64,000 nucleotides of DNA from Anaerolineaceae bacterium (GCA_016936755.1 JAFGXF010000045.1:22696-86695); one strand, 5' to 3'. Positions 54,506 to 63,914 are shown, numbered from the stretch's first letter. Numbers and translations: made by a program. Notes: a model not told the origin generated them from the sequence alone.

Positions 54506-55378
54506 TCAGATCTGAATGTCAATCGAACTTGCTGATCGGCGATCTGCAAGCCAATCTGAAAGTACCTGGTGTTGTTGGGAAAGCATTGCATCGGGAGAAA
54601 GTTCGTGGTTCATGTCTTTCTCAACGACCAGGAGGATATGCCAACCGATGGCGGATTCGATCGGTTCGGTATATTTTCCAATATCTGTGGTGAATGTCGC
54701 ATTTTCAACTTCTGGTGTATTCAGGTAACCACGTGGAAACCAACCCAAATCGCCACCGGTTATTGTGTCAAATTGATATGCCAGATCAGTAAAATCAGCA
54801 CCATTATCCAATTGGGATTTCACTGAAAGTGCGGTTTGTTCATCCGCAAGTAGAATCTGGCGGGCATGTAACTGTTCAGTTTGCAATGGAACAGACGCAA
54901 TTAATTGATCGCGCATCCATGCTGCAGCGATTGAGCGTTGCAAAGACCCTCGCAAACTGTTGTCAGTATAACCATAATGTTCCTGCCAGCTGGTAAGCGC
55001 CTGGGTGCCACCCATCTCCACGGTCAACAGGTTGATTCGTTCATCAAGCTCGTTATCAGAGATCTGAAATCCTGATTGATATGCTGATTGTGCCAGTAGA
55101 GTTTGATTGATCAGCTCATCAATTATCAAAAGTCTGGGTTCGATTCCGCCTGCAGTAGTGATACCGGTATCTTTGGTGGCAATCATATAACGATTGAGTT
55201 CGGCTTGATATTCCGCAATCGTGATTCCCTCACCGTTTACGATAACAGCCATGGGTTCCATGGTTGGTGTGGGAACACCAATAGTTGGATTGGGGGTTGG
55301 TCCTGCACCGGTTTTGTTGCAACCCATAAAAATCAAGCAAAAAATAACAGCGGAGAATCCGATAATGGTATTACGCAT
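54506..55378 (-). CDS. PpiC/SurA-type peptidyl-prolyl isomerase lipoprotein
   Basis: Extracytoplasmic foldase of the PrsA/SurA kind, 290 residues. Lipobox LIFMGC near residue 20, a Pro-rich stalk, a SurA-N-like helical domain (ITIAEYQAELNRYMI, LIIDELINQTLLAQSAY), then one parvulin domain (LHARQILLADEQTAL, FDTITGGDLGWFPRG, ESAIGWHILLV). The ORF-track start 55417 falls on the -35 box. ATG 55378 is 7 bases after TATAAT and has no Shine-Dalgarno, so it looks leaderless. It heads the run with the anchored protein, M23 and AAC(3)-like genes. Confidence 0.87.
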   Translation of the reverse strand: MRNTIIGFSAVIFCLIFMGCNKTGAGPTPNPTIGVPTPTMEPMAVIVNGEGITIAEYQAELNRYMIATKDTGITTAGGIEPRLLIIDELINQTLLAQSAYQSGFQISDNELDERINLLTVEMGGTQALTSWQEHYGYTDNSLRGSLQRSIAAAWMRDQLIASVPLQTEQLHARQILLADEQTALSVKSQLDNGADFTDLAYQFDTITGGDLGWFPRGYLNTPEVENATFTTDIGKYTEPIESAIGWHILLVVEKDMNHELSPDAMLSQQHQVLSDWLADRRSASSIDIQI

Positions 55379-55385
55379 TATTGTC

Positions 55386-55417
55386 ATTATACCTTTATCC
55401 GCTTCTTCTGTTGTCAA
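55386..55417 (-). promoter_or_regulatory. Promoter of the foldase gene, leaderless layout
   Basis: Minus strand TTGACA (55412-55417), 20-base spacer, TATAAT (55386-55391), then seven bases and ATG. The spacer is longer than ideal, but both hexamers are consensus. Confidence 0.6.
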
Positions 55418-55421
55418 TATG

Positions 55422-55450
55422 AAAGAGCGTGGAGGACATCCACGCTCTTT
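55422..55450 (-). terminator. Terminator of groES-groEL
   Basis: AAAGAGCGTGG paired with CCACGCTCTTT, seven-base loop. A perfect eleven-pair stem 20 bases after the groEL stop. The U-tract is only three long, so termination may be partial. Confidence 0.8.
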
Positions 55451-55469
55451 GACTTATACAATGGTCGGT

Positions 55470-57101
55470 TTAGTACTCAGGCGGTGGCATCGGAGCCGGT
55501 TTATCCTTCTCCGGCACATCCGTAATCAATGCTTCTGTGGTCAGGATCATAGCGGCGATGGACGCGGCATTTTCAAGTGCACCACGTGTTACTTTTGCAG
55601 GATCAATAACGCCGTTTTTCACCATATCACCATATTTTTCGGTTAGAACATCATAACCAAGACGGTCGTTCTTCTGATCGAGTTGTTCCTTGCGAACGGT
55701 TTCAACAATCACCGAGCCGTCTTTACCAGCATTTTCAGCGATTTTCCGCATCGGGAATTCCAATGCTTTACGCACGATATTCACACCTATTTTTTCATCA
55801 TCATGCTCTAACTTAATCTTGGCAACAGCAGCCATCGCATTGATCAGGGCAACACCCCCACCAGGAACTATGCCTTCTTCAACGGCAGCGCGCGTGGCTG
55901 AAAGGGCATCTTCCACGCGGTGTTTCTTCTCTTTTAATTCCGTCTCAGTGGCTGCACCAACACGGATGATCGCCACACCACCGGTTAGTTTTGCCAGGCG
56001 TTCCTGCAGTTTTTCGCGATCATAATCGCTGGTGGTGTTATCAATTTCAACCCGGATCTGTTCGATGCGGCCTTTAATGGCTGCGCTTTCACCCTTACCA
56101 CCCACGATGGTGGTGTCATCCTTGTCGGATTCAACCTTCTCGGCTTTCCCGAGATCGGTGAGTGTGGTTGTATCCAACTTGCGGCCGGTCTCGTCTGAAA
56201 TGACGGTGGCCCCGGTCAGGATGGCGATATCCTGAAGCATAGCTTTGCGACGATCACCAAAGCCGGGGGCTTTTACGGCGATGACATTGAGCATGCCGCG
56301 CAATTTATTCAGTACCAGGGTTGCCAATGCTTCACCATCGATATCCTCAGCGATGATCAGAAGTTCGCGCTTGCCAACCTGTACCAGCTTTTCCAGTAAC
56401 GGAACGATGTCTGTGGCAGCGGAGATTTTTTTATCAGTGACCAGGATATATGGATCGGATATGGAGGCTTTCATATGCTCAGCATCAGTGATGAAATAGG
56501 CTGAGATGTAACCACGATCGAACTGCATACCTTCGACATACTCGGTTTCGAATTCAAGTCCTTTGGATTCTTCAACGGTGATAACGCCGTCTTTTCCGAC
56601 TTTATCCATTACTTCAGCGATCAACGATCCGATGGTGCGATCCTGGGCTGAGATGGTTGCCACGTTTGAGATTTCGTCTTTGGTCGTGATCTCAATGGAT
56701 TGTTTTTTAATATCATCGGCAACCGCTTTGGCAGCAGCTTCAATGCCGTGTTTCAACAACATCGGATTTGCACCTGCGGCCAGGTTTTTTAGACCCTCGG
56801 TAACGATGGCATGTGCCAGCACTGTTGATGTGGTGGTGCCATCTCCGGCGATGTCATTGGTTTTCGTGGCTGCTTCCTTGAGCAGTTGGGCACCCATATT
56901 CTCAAAGGGATCCTCGAGTTCGATCTCCTTGGCAACAGTGACACCGTCATGTGTTATGGTAGGTGATCCGAATTTGCGATCCAGGGCAACATTGCGGCCT
57001 TTTGGTCCCAAAGTTGTTGCCACTGCGTTGTTAACCACATCCACACCAGCTTTCAAGCGCCGGCGGGCTTCTTCTGCAAATACAAGTTGTTTTGCTCCCA
57101 T
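55470..57101 (-). CDS. groL: Chaperonin GroEL
   Basis: Cage-forming 60 kDa chaperonin (543 residues). [44 protein letters not shown] (ATP site) and [12 protein letters not shown] are family blocks. The tail ends in a Pro-rich [11 protein letters not shown] instead of the common GGM repeats. AAGGAG lies before the ATG. It follows groES by 29 bases and shares its CIRCE-controlled promoter, with heat induction through HrcA expected. Confidence 0.97.
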   Translation of the reverse strand: MGAKQLVFAEEARRRLKAGVDVVNNAVATTLGPKGRNVALDRKFGSPTITHDGVTVAKEIELEDPFENMGAQLLKEAATKTNDIAGDGTTTSTVLAHAIVTEGLKNLAAGANPMLLKHGIEAAAKAVADDIKKQSIEITTKDEISNVATISAQDRTIGSLIAEVMDKVGKDGVITVEESKGLEFETEYVEGMQFDRGYISAYFITDAEHMKASISDPYILVTDKKISAATDIVPLLEKLVQVGKRELLIIAEDIDGEALATLVLNKLRGMLNVIAVKAPGFGDRRKAMLQDIAILTGATVISDETGRKLDTTTLTDLGKAEKVESDKDDTTIVGGKGESAAIKGRIEQIRVEIDNTTSDYDREKLQERLAKLTGGVAIIRVGAATETELKEKKHRVEDALSATRAAVEEGIVPGGGVALINAMAAVAKIKLEHDDEKIGVNIVRKALEFPMRKIAENAGKDGSVIVETVRKEQLDQKNDRLGYDVLTEKYGDMVKNGVIDPAKVTRGALENAASIAAMILTTEALITDVPEKDKPAPMPPPEY

Positions 57102-57130
57102 AGCTTACTCCTTATTCAATAATGATGGAT

Positions 57131-57424
57131 TTATTTAACAATAGCCAACACGTCGCTCTCACGCAGGATGATCACTTTCTTTGCATCCAGCTTGATTTCC
57201 GTACCCGAATACTTGGCGAAGAGGACGGTGTCTTTTAGCGCCACTTCCATAGGGATCCTTTCGCCCTTTTCATTGCGATCCCCAGGGCCCACTGCCAGCA
57301 CAATCCCTTTCTGGGGTTTTTCCTTGGCTGTTTCGGGAAGAACAATGCCGCCCGCCGTGATATCTTCTTGTTCGATGGGTTCGACAACCAGACGATTTCC
57401 AAGGGGTTTTAGTTCCATTTCCAT
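57131..57424 (-). CDS. groS: Co-chaperonin GroES
   Basis: A 97-residue lid for Gro[20 protein letters not shown] opens the fold, [15 protein letters not shown] covers the mobile loop region, and [17 protein letters not shown] ends it. The ORF-track start (57436) includes the Shine-Dalgarno: GGAGG lies 5 bases before the ATG at 57424. A further ATG at 57418 is possible. It is first in the operon. Confidence 0.96.
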   Translation of the reverse strand: MEMELKPLGNRLVVEPIEQEDITAGGIVLPETAKEKPQKGIVLAVGPGDRNEKGERIPMEVALKDTVLFAKYSGTEIKLDAKKVIILRESDVLAIVK

Positions 57425-57465
57425 GCCTGCCTCCATAATAAAATTGGTCTAAACCATTTGAGTAT

Positions 57466-57492
57466 TTAGCACTCTGACTCAATGAGTGCTAA
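57466..57492. promoter_or_regulatory. CIRCE operator (HrcA site)
   Basis: TTAGCACTC, nine bases, GAGTGCTAA: a perfect match to the CIRCE consensus. It lies right after the groES promoter, so HrcA binding would block transcription until heat or unfolded protein inactivates it. Confidence 0.97.
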
Positions 57493-57501
57493 ATCAATAG
57501 A

Positions 57502-57530
57502 ATAATACCCATTTTCTAAATGGAAGTCAA
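57502..57530 (-). promoter_or_regulatory. groES-groEL promoter
   Basis: Minus strand TTGACT, 17 bases, TATTAT, with transcription starting near 57495 at the edge of CIRCE. Confidence 0.8.
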
Positions 57531-57572
57531 GGGGTTATCAAATTTCTTATGGAAAATTTACATTTCAGGGAG

Positions 57573-58880
57573 CTATTCTGAACAGATTTCTTCACCTGCA
57601 TTAACAATACCCATAATGGTCGCATCACCAGAGTAAAGAGCCTTTACCTGACCAAGAACATCCATAGCCCGTACGCAGTAATCATCACCCTCTTCATGTA
57701 GGCCGGCCAGGACTGACCCATAGGTGAAATAGTAAACCACCGTGTTGTCTGATAATGGCATGCCTTGTACGACCACCTCGGGATCAGTGTCAGGATCGCA
57801 CTCACGCACTTCGCAGCTTTGTTCGACCGGGCAGCCCAGAAGGCCGCATTGCAGGGCTGGAATAGATCCCTCATAGTTGCGCCCTTTATAGTAAACCAAT
57901 CCTAATTGGGCATACACATCCGGGCTGCTGGGATTAATCCGCAACGCTTTCAACACGTTTCGGGCGGCGATTAGATGCTGCCCATCCTGAACATATGTGT
58001 TGGCAATTGCCAGGTAGGGGATGGGATCGTTTACCCCCAGTTGTTCATTAATATTTGCCGCTTTCGCAAAATACTCCAACGCCTGATCATACAGTTCAAC
58101 ATGACGATAGATCTTGCCAATCGATATATACAGGAATGTAAGATTGGGGTTGATCGATACAGCCGCCTCGTATTCCTGGATGGCACTGTTGTAATCACCA
58201 AGGGATTCGAGTACATAAGCATTTATTCGGCGTACATCCATCAGGTTTGGATTCTGTTCGGCTGCCTGGCGAGCATATTGCTGGGCTTGCAACCATTTCT
58301 GTTGATCTACCAGAACCTCTGCATAGTATGCCAGGGCGAGAGTATTAGCCGGATCAAGTTGAATGGCATAAACAGCTTCCTGCTCAGCCTCGCTTAGCAT
58401 TGCACCAGCATCCGCTCCAGCCAGGCTGGCATTCCAATCCAACACAAATGATCGAATGGCGTGAACTGTACTATCTTCAGGTGCAAGTTCTTCCGCCCGG
58501 TCAATATTGGCTAGGGCATCTTGCAGACGGGTCAGCTTTTCTGCATCTGTGGTCAAGAGATTGGATGAATAGGTTTGAATGCGGGCCAGTTCAGCCCATA
58601 ACTGTGGATTATCAGGATCAGTGAGAGTGGCCAACTGGTAGGCAGCGATGGCTTTATCAAGGTCACCAGCCATAAAGTGGGTTTCCCCTTCAAATGCATA
58701 AGAGAAGGATGTGCGGGTGGGGGTTGGAGTGGGCAGGAATAATGGTTGGACATCACCCGTGTTAAGGCTTCGAATCAGTACCAACCCCATAACTATCAAG
58801 ACAATCCAAATCATGATGCGATTGGGATTGGATTTGGGTGCGCTTTTTCGAAAACTGGGTTCACGACCGGAGAGTTGCAT
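57573..58880 (-). CDS. Membrane-anchored TPR protein
   Basis: A 435-residue protein with a basic N-terminus, one membrane helix (about 22-40), a Thr/Pro stalk (PTPTPTRTSF), then about eight TPRs such as AIAAYQLATLTDPDNPQLWAE and AIQEYEAAVSINPNLTFLY. Near the end is a Cys-rich insertion (CGLLGCPVEQSCEVREC) and a block GMPLSDNTVVYYFTYGSVLA shared with the neighbour. It is a tandem paralogue of the upstream gene, 19 bases apart. Outside location suggests a scaffold for wall or surface proteins (inference). Confidence 0.85.
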   Translation of the reverse strand: MQLSGREPSFRKSAPKSNPNRIMIWIVLIVMGLVLIRSLNTGDVQPLFLPTPTPTRTSFSYAFEGETHFMAGDLDKAIAAYQLATLTDPDNPQLWAELARIQTYSSNLLTTDAEKLTRLQDALANIDRAEELAPEDSTVHAIRSFVLDWNASLAGADAGAMLSEAEQEAVYAIQLDPANTLALAYYAEVLVDQQKWLQAQQYARQAAEQNPNLMDVRRINAYVLESLGDYNSAIQEYEAAVSINPNLTFLYISIGKIYRHVELYDQALEYFAKAANINEQLGVNDPIPYLAIANTYVQDGQHLIAARNVLKALRINPSSPDVYAQLGLVYYKGRNYEGSIPALQCGLLGCPVEQSCEVRECDPDTDPEVVVQGMPLSDNTVVYYFTYGSVLAGLHEEGDDYCVRAMDVLGQVKALYSGDATIMGIVNAGEEICSE

Positions 58881-58899
58881 GATGGTTCTTCAGATGATT

Positions 58900-60165
58900 T
58901 CAGGGAGTCGGCGTCACTTCAATTTCCACAATGGATGTGGGGAGGATCTCCAGATTCGCCTGGCAGATACGGATCATTTCCTGCGCGTTATAAACCGAGG
59001 TTTCGTCATCCATGACAGTTTGTAAAATGGTTTGAGCGATTTGAACTGCTTCACCACATTGATTAAGACGGGCCAGTGCCAGACCGTAGGTGTAATAATA
59101 CTCCATGATTCGCATAGTGTAATCCAGCGGCAAACCCTTGATCAGTGTCCCATCTTCTGTACTGCCTCCGCGAATGGCCATACGCAGAGAAATGACTGCA
59201 TCAGCGTATTGCTGATTGCGATATAGCATTGATCCTAAATTCCCATGCATGAATGGATCAGTTGGATTATCATTTACGGCTTGCTGGGCATACTGGATGG
59301 CTTTGGCATATTCACCAATTTTTACGTATGCACGGGCGATGTAGGTCTCGGGCAGCGGATCACTGGGATTTAACGCATTGGCTTGGATGAACTCATCAAT
59401 AGCGGAACTGTACTCTTCGATGGCTAAAAGAGTGCGTCCGAGAGCCAGGTGTAAATCTGCAAACTTGTCATTAATCTGTATGGCAGCCTGATATTCCGCA
59501 ATGGCTTCGTTGAAGTTCCCGGTCTGTTCCAGCACGATCCCTCGCGCCCGGTGTGTTTCCATGCTATTGGGATCAAGCAGTTGAGCTCGTCGCGAAGCTT
59601 CGGCCGCCTCATCGATCGTTCCGACCAATCCTTTACCCTCTGATACACGGAGTGTTAATATTTCTGCGAGGTATGCATTGGCCAGGGCATTGTTGGGATC
59701 GATCTCCAGTGCGGTGTTTAAAGAGGCTTCTCCCAACTGATATTCACTCTGCAACCCCAGGATCCAACCCCGCACGGCATATGCCAATGAATTATTCTTG
59801 TTTAGGAGAAGGGCATTTTCAGAATTTATGAGCGCATCATCCAGATTACCTGACAGGACCTGCAGGCGAGCCAGAGCCACATAGTTGGTTGCATTCTGGG
59901 GATCGGCTAAAATTGCGGTCTTATATGCATCAATAGCCAGGTTGATTTTGCCTTCTTTAGCCAGGGCCTCAGCCTCAGCAGTATACGCGTGTGGGTCACG
60001 GGTCGCTGTGGAGGTGGAAATGAATAATGGGTGATCTATTGCCGGGACAACTGCCTGCTCAATGTATAAGAACACCGCAATAAGGATAACCAATATAAAT
60101 ATGAGCCAGGGTTTGGTACGCTTGCGTTTACGATTTAAATTCCACTTGCTGCCTTTCAAATACAT
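58900..60165 (-). CDS. Membrane-anchored TPR protein, tandem paralogue
   Basis: A 421-residue protein with the same plan as its downstream neighbour: basic N-terminus, one helix (about 21-41), then TPRs (AIDAYKTAILADPQNATNYV, AIAEYQAAIQINDKFADLH). The C-terminal block GLPLDYTMRIMEYYYTYG lines up with GMPLSDNTVVYYFTYG, but the Cys-rich insertion is missing. It starts 6 bases after a -10 box, with no Shine-Dalgarno. Function is unknown. Confidence 0.85.
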   Translation of the reverse strand: MYLKGSKWNLNRKRKRTKPWLIFILVILIAVFLYIEQAVVPAIDHPLFISTSTATRDPHAYTAEAEALAKEGKINLAIDAYKTAILADPQNATNYVALARLQVLSGNLDDALINSENALLLNKNNSLAYAVRGWILGLQSEYQLGEASLNTALEIDPNNALANAYLAEILTLRVSEGKGLVGTIDEAAEASRRAQLLDPNSMETHRARGIVLEQTGNFNEAIAEYQAAIQINDKFADLHLALGRTLLAIEEYSSAIDEFIQANALNPSDPLPETYIARAYVKIGEYAKAIQYAQQAVNDNPTDPFMHGNLGSMLYRNQQYADAVISLRMAIRGGSTEDGTLIKGLPLDYTMRIMEYYYTYGLALARLNQCGEAVQIAQTILQTVMDDETSVYNAQEMIRICQANLEILPTSIVEIEVTPTP

Positions 60166-60171
60166 ATTTTC

Positions 60172-60201
60172 ATCTTATCATTTGTAATTGAAGTGCGTCA
60201 A
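60172..60201 (-). promoter_or_regulatory. Promoter of the TPR pair, leaderless layout
   Basis: Minus strand TTGACG (60196-60201), 18 bases, TAAGAT (60172-60177), GAAAAT, ATG. Confidence 0.7.
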
Positions 60202-60245
60202 GTTGTATGAATGAGGGTTTCATGATAATTTTCTGGCAGATAACC

Positions 60246-60274
60246 TTGCGGACTACATGGCAACAGGCTAGAAT
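60246..60274 (+). promoter_or_regulatory. trmD promoter, leaderless layout
   Basis: TTGCGG, 17 bases, TAGAAT, six bases, ATG at 60281. It lies back to back with the TPR promoter, and both genes show the same leaderless spacing. Confidence 0.65.
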
Positions 60275-60280
60275 GGGTTC

Positions 60281-61024
60281 ATGCGTGTGGATTTGTTTAG
60301 CTTGTTTCCCCAGGTTTTTATTCCATATCTGGATGTCAGCATTATCCAGCGTGCCATCCAAAACGGTCTGGTCGAAATTCATAGCCACGACATACGTGAT
60401 TGGGCCAGTGATCGACATCACACAACAGATGATGTGCCATATGGTGGTGGGGGGGGGATGGTATTGAAACCAGAACCGGTATTTGCAGCAGTGGAAGACA
60501 TCCTTGGCTCTCCACCGACTTGTCCACTGGTGTTGATGACTCCGCAGGGGAGGTTATTTGACCAACAGACGGCTTTCCAGCTGTCACAGCTTGACCATCT
60601 GGCCATCCTATGCGGAAGATATGAAGGTATAGATGAGCGTATTCGCAAGGCTCTTGTGACTGATGAAATCTCAATCGGAGACTATGTTGTGACGGGGGGG
60701 GAGCTTCCGGCTTTGATAATTTTGGATGCTTTTATCCGTTTGATCCCTGGTGCACTCGGTGATCCGGATGGTGCCCAGGATGATTCGCACGCATCCGGGT
60801 TGCTGGAATATCCACACTATACGCGACCGGTGGAGTTCCGCGGAATGCGTGTGCCGGCAGTGTTGCAATCCGGTAACCATGCCGAGATTGCTTCATGGCG
60901 ACGAAGTCAGGCATTGAAACGCACTTACCAGCGCCGCCCCGATCTATTGAAAACAGCTTCACTCAGTAAGAAGGATATTGATTATCTGGATGAGCTATCA
61001 CACGATGACAGAAAACCCGGGTAA
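60281..61024 (+). CDS. trmD: tRNA (guanine37-N1)-methyltransferase
   Basis: SPOUT methyltransferase (247 residues) that makes m1G37 in tRNAs and prevents +1 frameshifting. Blocks: [13 protein letters not shown], the [11 protein letters not shown] loop, [12 protein letters not shown], and [19 protein letters not shown] of the SAM knot. Often found with rimM and rplS, it is alone here. No Shine-Dalgarno; the ATG is at the expected transcription start. Confidence 0.96.
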   Translation: MRVDLFSLFPQVFIPYLDVSIIQRAIQNGLVEIHSHDIRDWASDRHHTTDDVPYGGGGGMVLKPEPVFAAVEDILGSPPTCPLVLMTPQGRLFDQQTAFQLSQLDHLAILCGRYEGIDERIRKALVTDEISIGDYVVTGGELPALIILDAFIRLIPGALGDPDGAQDDSHASGLLEYPHYTRPVEFRGMRVPAVLQSGNHAEIASWRRSQALKRTYQRRPDLLKTASLSKKDIDYLDELSHDDRKPG

Positions 61025-61381
61025 TTTTGTAACCATTGAAATCTATGACAGCTACAAAAGCCACCAGTTACCTATTGAAATAAGAAACTGTTGAACGTCT
61101 TGTCATTTCCAAGCCGGCGTTTGCCACTTATCAATACAGGGATTTCTTCCTTAACCCACTGTTTGATGGGTGGCTGCTCTATCTGGTAATCCGATGATTA
61201 AGTATCTTAATGGTGTTCAGAGAAAACCATTTCATATATGTTTTTTACCATGCGATTGGAGAATGAGTTGATTCTTCCTGGGGTCGGTTACCTGGCAGCT
61301 GCTTTAATTCTTTGGGCGGCGATAGACCCGCTGGTGAAATCCTGTTTTTACCCATACTGGACACATGATTTCTGTTCACCT
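61025..61381. other. Gap between trmD and the MFS gene
   Basis: No accepted gene. A 66-codon frame at 61238-61438 overlaps both the MFS promoter and the MFS start and has no Shine-Dalgarno. I see no terminator with a U-tract after trmD. Confidence 0.5.
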
Positions 61382-61410
61382 TTGATATCTTCCTCACTTC
61401 GAGATAAAAT
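61382..61410 (+). promoter_or_regulatory. Promoter of the MFS gene
   Basis: TTGATA, 17 bases, TAAAAT. AAGGAG and the ATG at 61429 follow closely. Confidence 0.7.
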
Positions 61411-61428
61411 AATGCCAAGGAGAAAACT

Positions 61429-62682
61429 ATGCGACTAAATTATGGAAAAACATTTTTGTTGGGCTTTGGTTTCTTCGGTGTCAGTGTCATTTGGAGTGTA
61501 TATAATGCTTTTGTACCGATATTCCTGGCTAATAAATTTGGTCTGGCACCAGCATTGATTGGTTTTTTCATGACCCTGGATAATATCGCTGCGTTGCTGA
61601 TCCAGCCACCTGTAGGCGCCTGGTCTGACCGACTGCGCACGCCCATTGGTCGGCGTATGCCTTTCATCTTGATCGGGGCACCGATCGGTGCGTTGGCATT
61701 CGGGTTGATCCCAATTGCAGCGGTATTACCCTTGTTTGTTGCCTGCACATCCACACTCTTGATCAGCATGGCTTTCTGGCGTACACCCGTAATTGCGCTC
61801 ATGCCGGATATAACCCCCTCCAAGTTCCGCTCGCAGGCTAATGGTGTTATCAATTTTATGGGCGGTGTGGGAAGCATTGCAGCGTTTTTAGGCGGCTCAG
61901 CTTTATATGATATGAATCCGGCTTTTCCATTCTGGTTGGGTTCTTTACTGGTTGTCATTTCAGCCCTGCTTGTTTTCATATTTATTCGTGAACCGAAGGA
62001 ATATGAAAAGTCAACTGTGGAGCGTCCTTCGATGTGGGCCAGCTTGAAGGATGTCTTCACCAATCCTGAAAAAAGTGCACTGCGGATCCTGCTGGCAATC
62101 TTCTTCTGGTTCATTGCGTATAATGCCGTTGAAGCCTTTTTCTCCCTGTATGCCTTCAATCACCTTAAAATGGGTGAATCCGACGGAGCACGGTTACTGG
62201 GCCAGATGTCTTTGTTGTTCGTAATATTTGCGTTGCCAGCCGGATTCATTGGTGGAAAAATTGGTCGAAAACCAACCATCCTGATCGGTTTGGGTATGAT
62301 GATCCTATTAACTGGGGCCATGTTTGTAGTTGCGCCAGAGGATCTCTCCATTGTATTGACAAAGCTGCCGATCCTGGGTGAAGTGCCGGTTGTAGGCGTG
62401 CTTCTGATGGTGGCGGGTATTGCCTGGGCCTGTGTGAATATTAATTCCCTGCCGATGGTGGTTGATCTGACCACACACGAAAAGCTGGGGATTTTCACCA
62501 GCATGTACTATATCTTCTCAACTCTGGCAGCTATTGCCGGCCCGAATATCAATGGATGGATTGTTCAATTAACAGGGAATAACTATGCCATGGTTATGGT
62601 GATTGCCCCGCTCTTTTTCTTCCTTGCATGGATCAGTATGGCCGGAGTGAAACGCGGAGAAGCGCAAACGGCAGTAAAATGA
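61429..62682 (+). CDS. MFS transporter, sugar/cation symporter type
   Basis: A 417-residue carrier with 12 hydrophobic segments. The loop between helices 2 and 3 reads GAWSDRLRTPIGRRMPF, the form seen in GPH/SLC45-like sugar carriers, and a repeat form GGKIGRKPT is between helices 8 and 9. A disaccharide or glycoside is a plausible load, which would fit the GH1 enzyme at 47 kb, but they are not linked. A good Shine-Dalgarno (AAGGAG) is 6 bases before the ATG. Confidence 0.85.
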   Translation: MRLNYGKTFLLGFGFFGVSVIWSVYNAFVPIFLANKFGLAPALIGFFMTLDNIAALLIQPPVGAWSDRLRTPIGRRMPFILIGAPIGALAFGLIPIAAVLPLFVACTSTLLISMAFWRTPVIALMPDITPSKFRSQANGVINFMGGVGSIAAFLGGSALYDMNPAFPFWLGSLLVVISALLVFIFIREPKEYEKSTVERPSMWASLKDVFTNPEKSALRILLAIFFWFIAYNAVEAFFSLYAFNHLKMGESDGARLLGQMSLLFVIFALPAGFIGGKIGRKPTILIGLGMMILLTGAMFVVAPEDLSIVLTKLPILGEVPVVGVLLMVAGIAWACVNINSLPMVVDLTTHEKLGIFTSMYYIFSTLAAIAGPNINGWIVQLTGNNYAMVMVIAPLFFFLAWISMAGVKRGEAQTAVK

Positions 62683-62714
62683 TGTATGTCCTATATGTAG
62701 GTGTTAACTGACCC

Positions 62715-62743
62715 TTGCATCGTGCTTGGTTTGTGTGTATACT
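62715..62743 (+). promoter_or_regulatory. Promoter of the BMP lipoprotein gene
   Basis: TTGCAT, 17 bases, TATACT, about 80 bases before a strong AGGAGGAG Shine-Dalgarno. Confidence 0.65.
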
Positions 62744-62830
62744 CTTAATCATGGAGTGGTCAGACAACCAGTTCGTAGTGTATGTTCGACCCTCAAAATC
62801 ATTTCATTTCTCTACTAGGAGGAGAAACGT

Positions 62831-63883
62831 ATGTCAAAGAAAATGTTAGTAGTTGTGTCTGTGTTGGTTCTGGCAGCGATGGTTCTTTCATCCTGCGCAC
62901 CCAAGGCTGTGGCACCCGGTGGAAAGACGTACAAGTTCTGCGAAGTGACCGATGTCGGTGGTATCGATGACAAGTCCTTCAATGCTCTTGGTTGGGCCGG
63001 TATGGAAGCTATGAAGAATAAGTACTCAAATGTTGAGGTCAAGTACTTGGAATCGCAGCAACAATCTGATTATGAAGTTAACATCAATGCCTTCATAGCA
63101 GAAAAATGCGACCTGATCGTGTCGGTTGGTTTCCTTCTGGCTGACGCCACCATGGCTGCCGCAAAAGCAAATCCCGATGTGAATTTCGCGATCATTGACA
63201 ACAACACGGATCCGACCATCACCAACCTGCGTGGCAATTACTCGAATATCGCAGAAGCAACTTTCCTGGCTGGTTATCTCTCAGCTGGTATGAGCACCAC
63301 CGGAAAAGTCGGAACTTATGTTGGCATCCTGTTTCCCGCCACCCAGGCTTTCATGGATGGATATGCCATGGGTGTAGCCAAGTATAATGAAGTTCATGGC
63401 ACTGCAGTGGAAGTCCTTGGCTGGGATATGGCTGCTCAGGAAGGCCTCGCGACCGGTAACTTCGAGAGTACCGATGACGGTCGTAAAATGGCTGAAACCT
63501 TGATGGACGAAGGCGCTGATATCATCATGCCGGTTGCCGGTCCAGTGGGTATCGGTTCTCTGGCTGTCATGGCAGAGCGTGGTTCTGGCTTATTGATCGG
63601 TGTCGATCAGGACTGGGCTGTAACCCAGGCCAGCAGTGCCAATTTCGTACTCGCCAGCGCCCTCAAGAAGATCGATGTGTTCGTAGTGGATAGTTGCGAA
63701 GCAGTAATGAACGGCACCTTCAAGGGTGGTGAGGATTATGCTCTCACCCTCGCGAACGGTGGTGTTGGTCTGGGTATTTCCTCCACTTGGGAGAGTAAAA
63801 TCCCCGCTGATCTCAAAGCTGAAGTTGAAGCCCTGATTCCGCAGATCATCGCTGGTGAAATTGCTGTAATGCCCACCCGCTGA
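62831..63883 (+). CDS. BMP family ABC transporter substrate-binding lipoprotein
   Basis: A 350-residue binding protein of the basic membrane protein (BMP/PnrA) family, which usually brings nucleosides to an ABC importer. Lipobox VLSSC (Cys22). GGIDDKSFNALGWAGMEAMK, NVNFAIIDNN-like DVNFAIIDNNTDP and GVDQDWAV are family blocks. The importer ATPase and permeases normally follow, but here an IS element begins 32 bases after the stop, so they are either beyond it or separated from this gene. Confidence 0.92.
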   Translation: MSKKMLVVVSVLVLAAMVLSSCAPKAVAPGGKTYKFCEVTDVGGIDDKSFNALGWAGMEAMKNKYSNVEVKYLESQQQSDYEVNINAFIAEKCDLIVSVGFLLADATMAAAKANPDVNFAIIDNNTDPTITNLRGNYSNIAEATFLAGYLSAGMSTTGKVGTYVGILFPATQAFMDGYAMGVAKYNEVHGTAVEVLGWDMAAQEGLATGNFESTDDGRKMAETLMDEGADIIMPVAGPVGIGSLAVMAERGSGLLIGVDQDWAVTQASSANFVLASALKKIDVFVVDSCEAVMNGTFKGGEDYALTLANGGVGLGISSTWESKIPADLKAEVEALIPQIIAGEIAVMPTR

Positions 63884-63914
63884 TATTGAAAACAACTCTA
63901 AAGAGAGCCGGGTT

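Noticed and set aside
61238-61438. 66-codon frame MFFTMRLENELIL before the MFS gene
   Set aside because: It covers the MFS promoter and runs into the MFS start, has no Shine-Dalgarno and no recognisable family.
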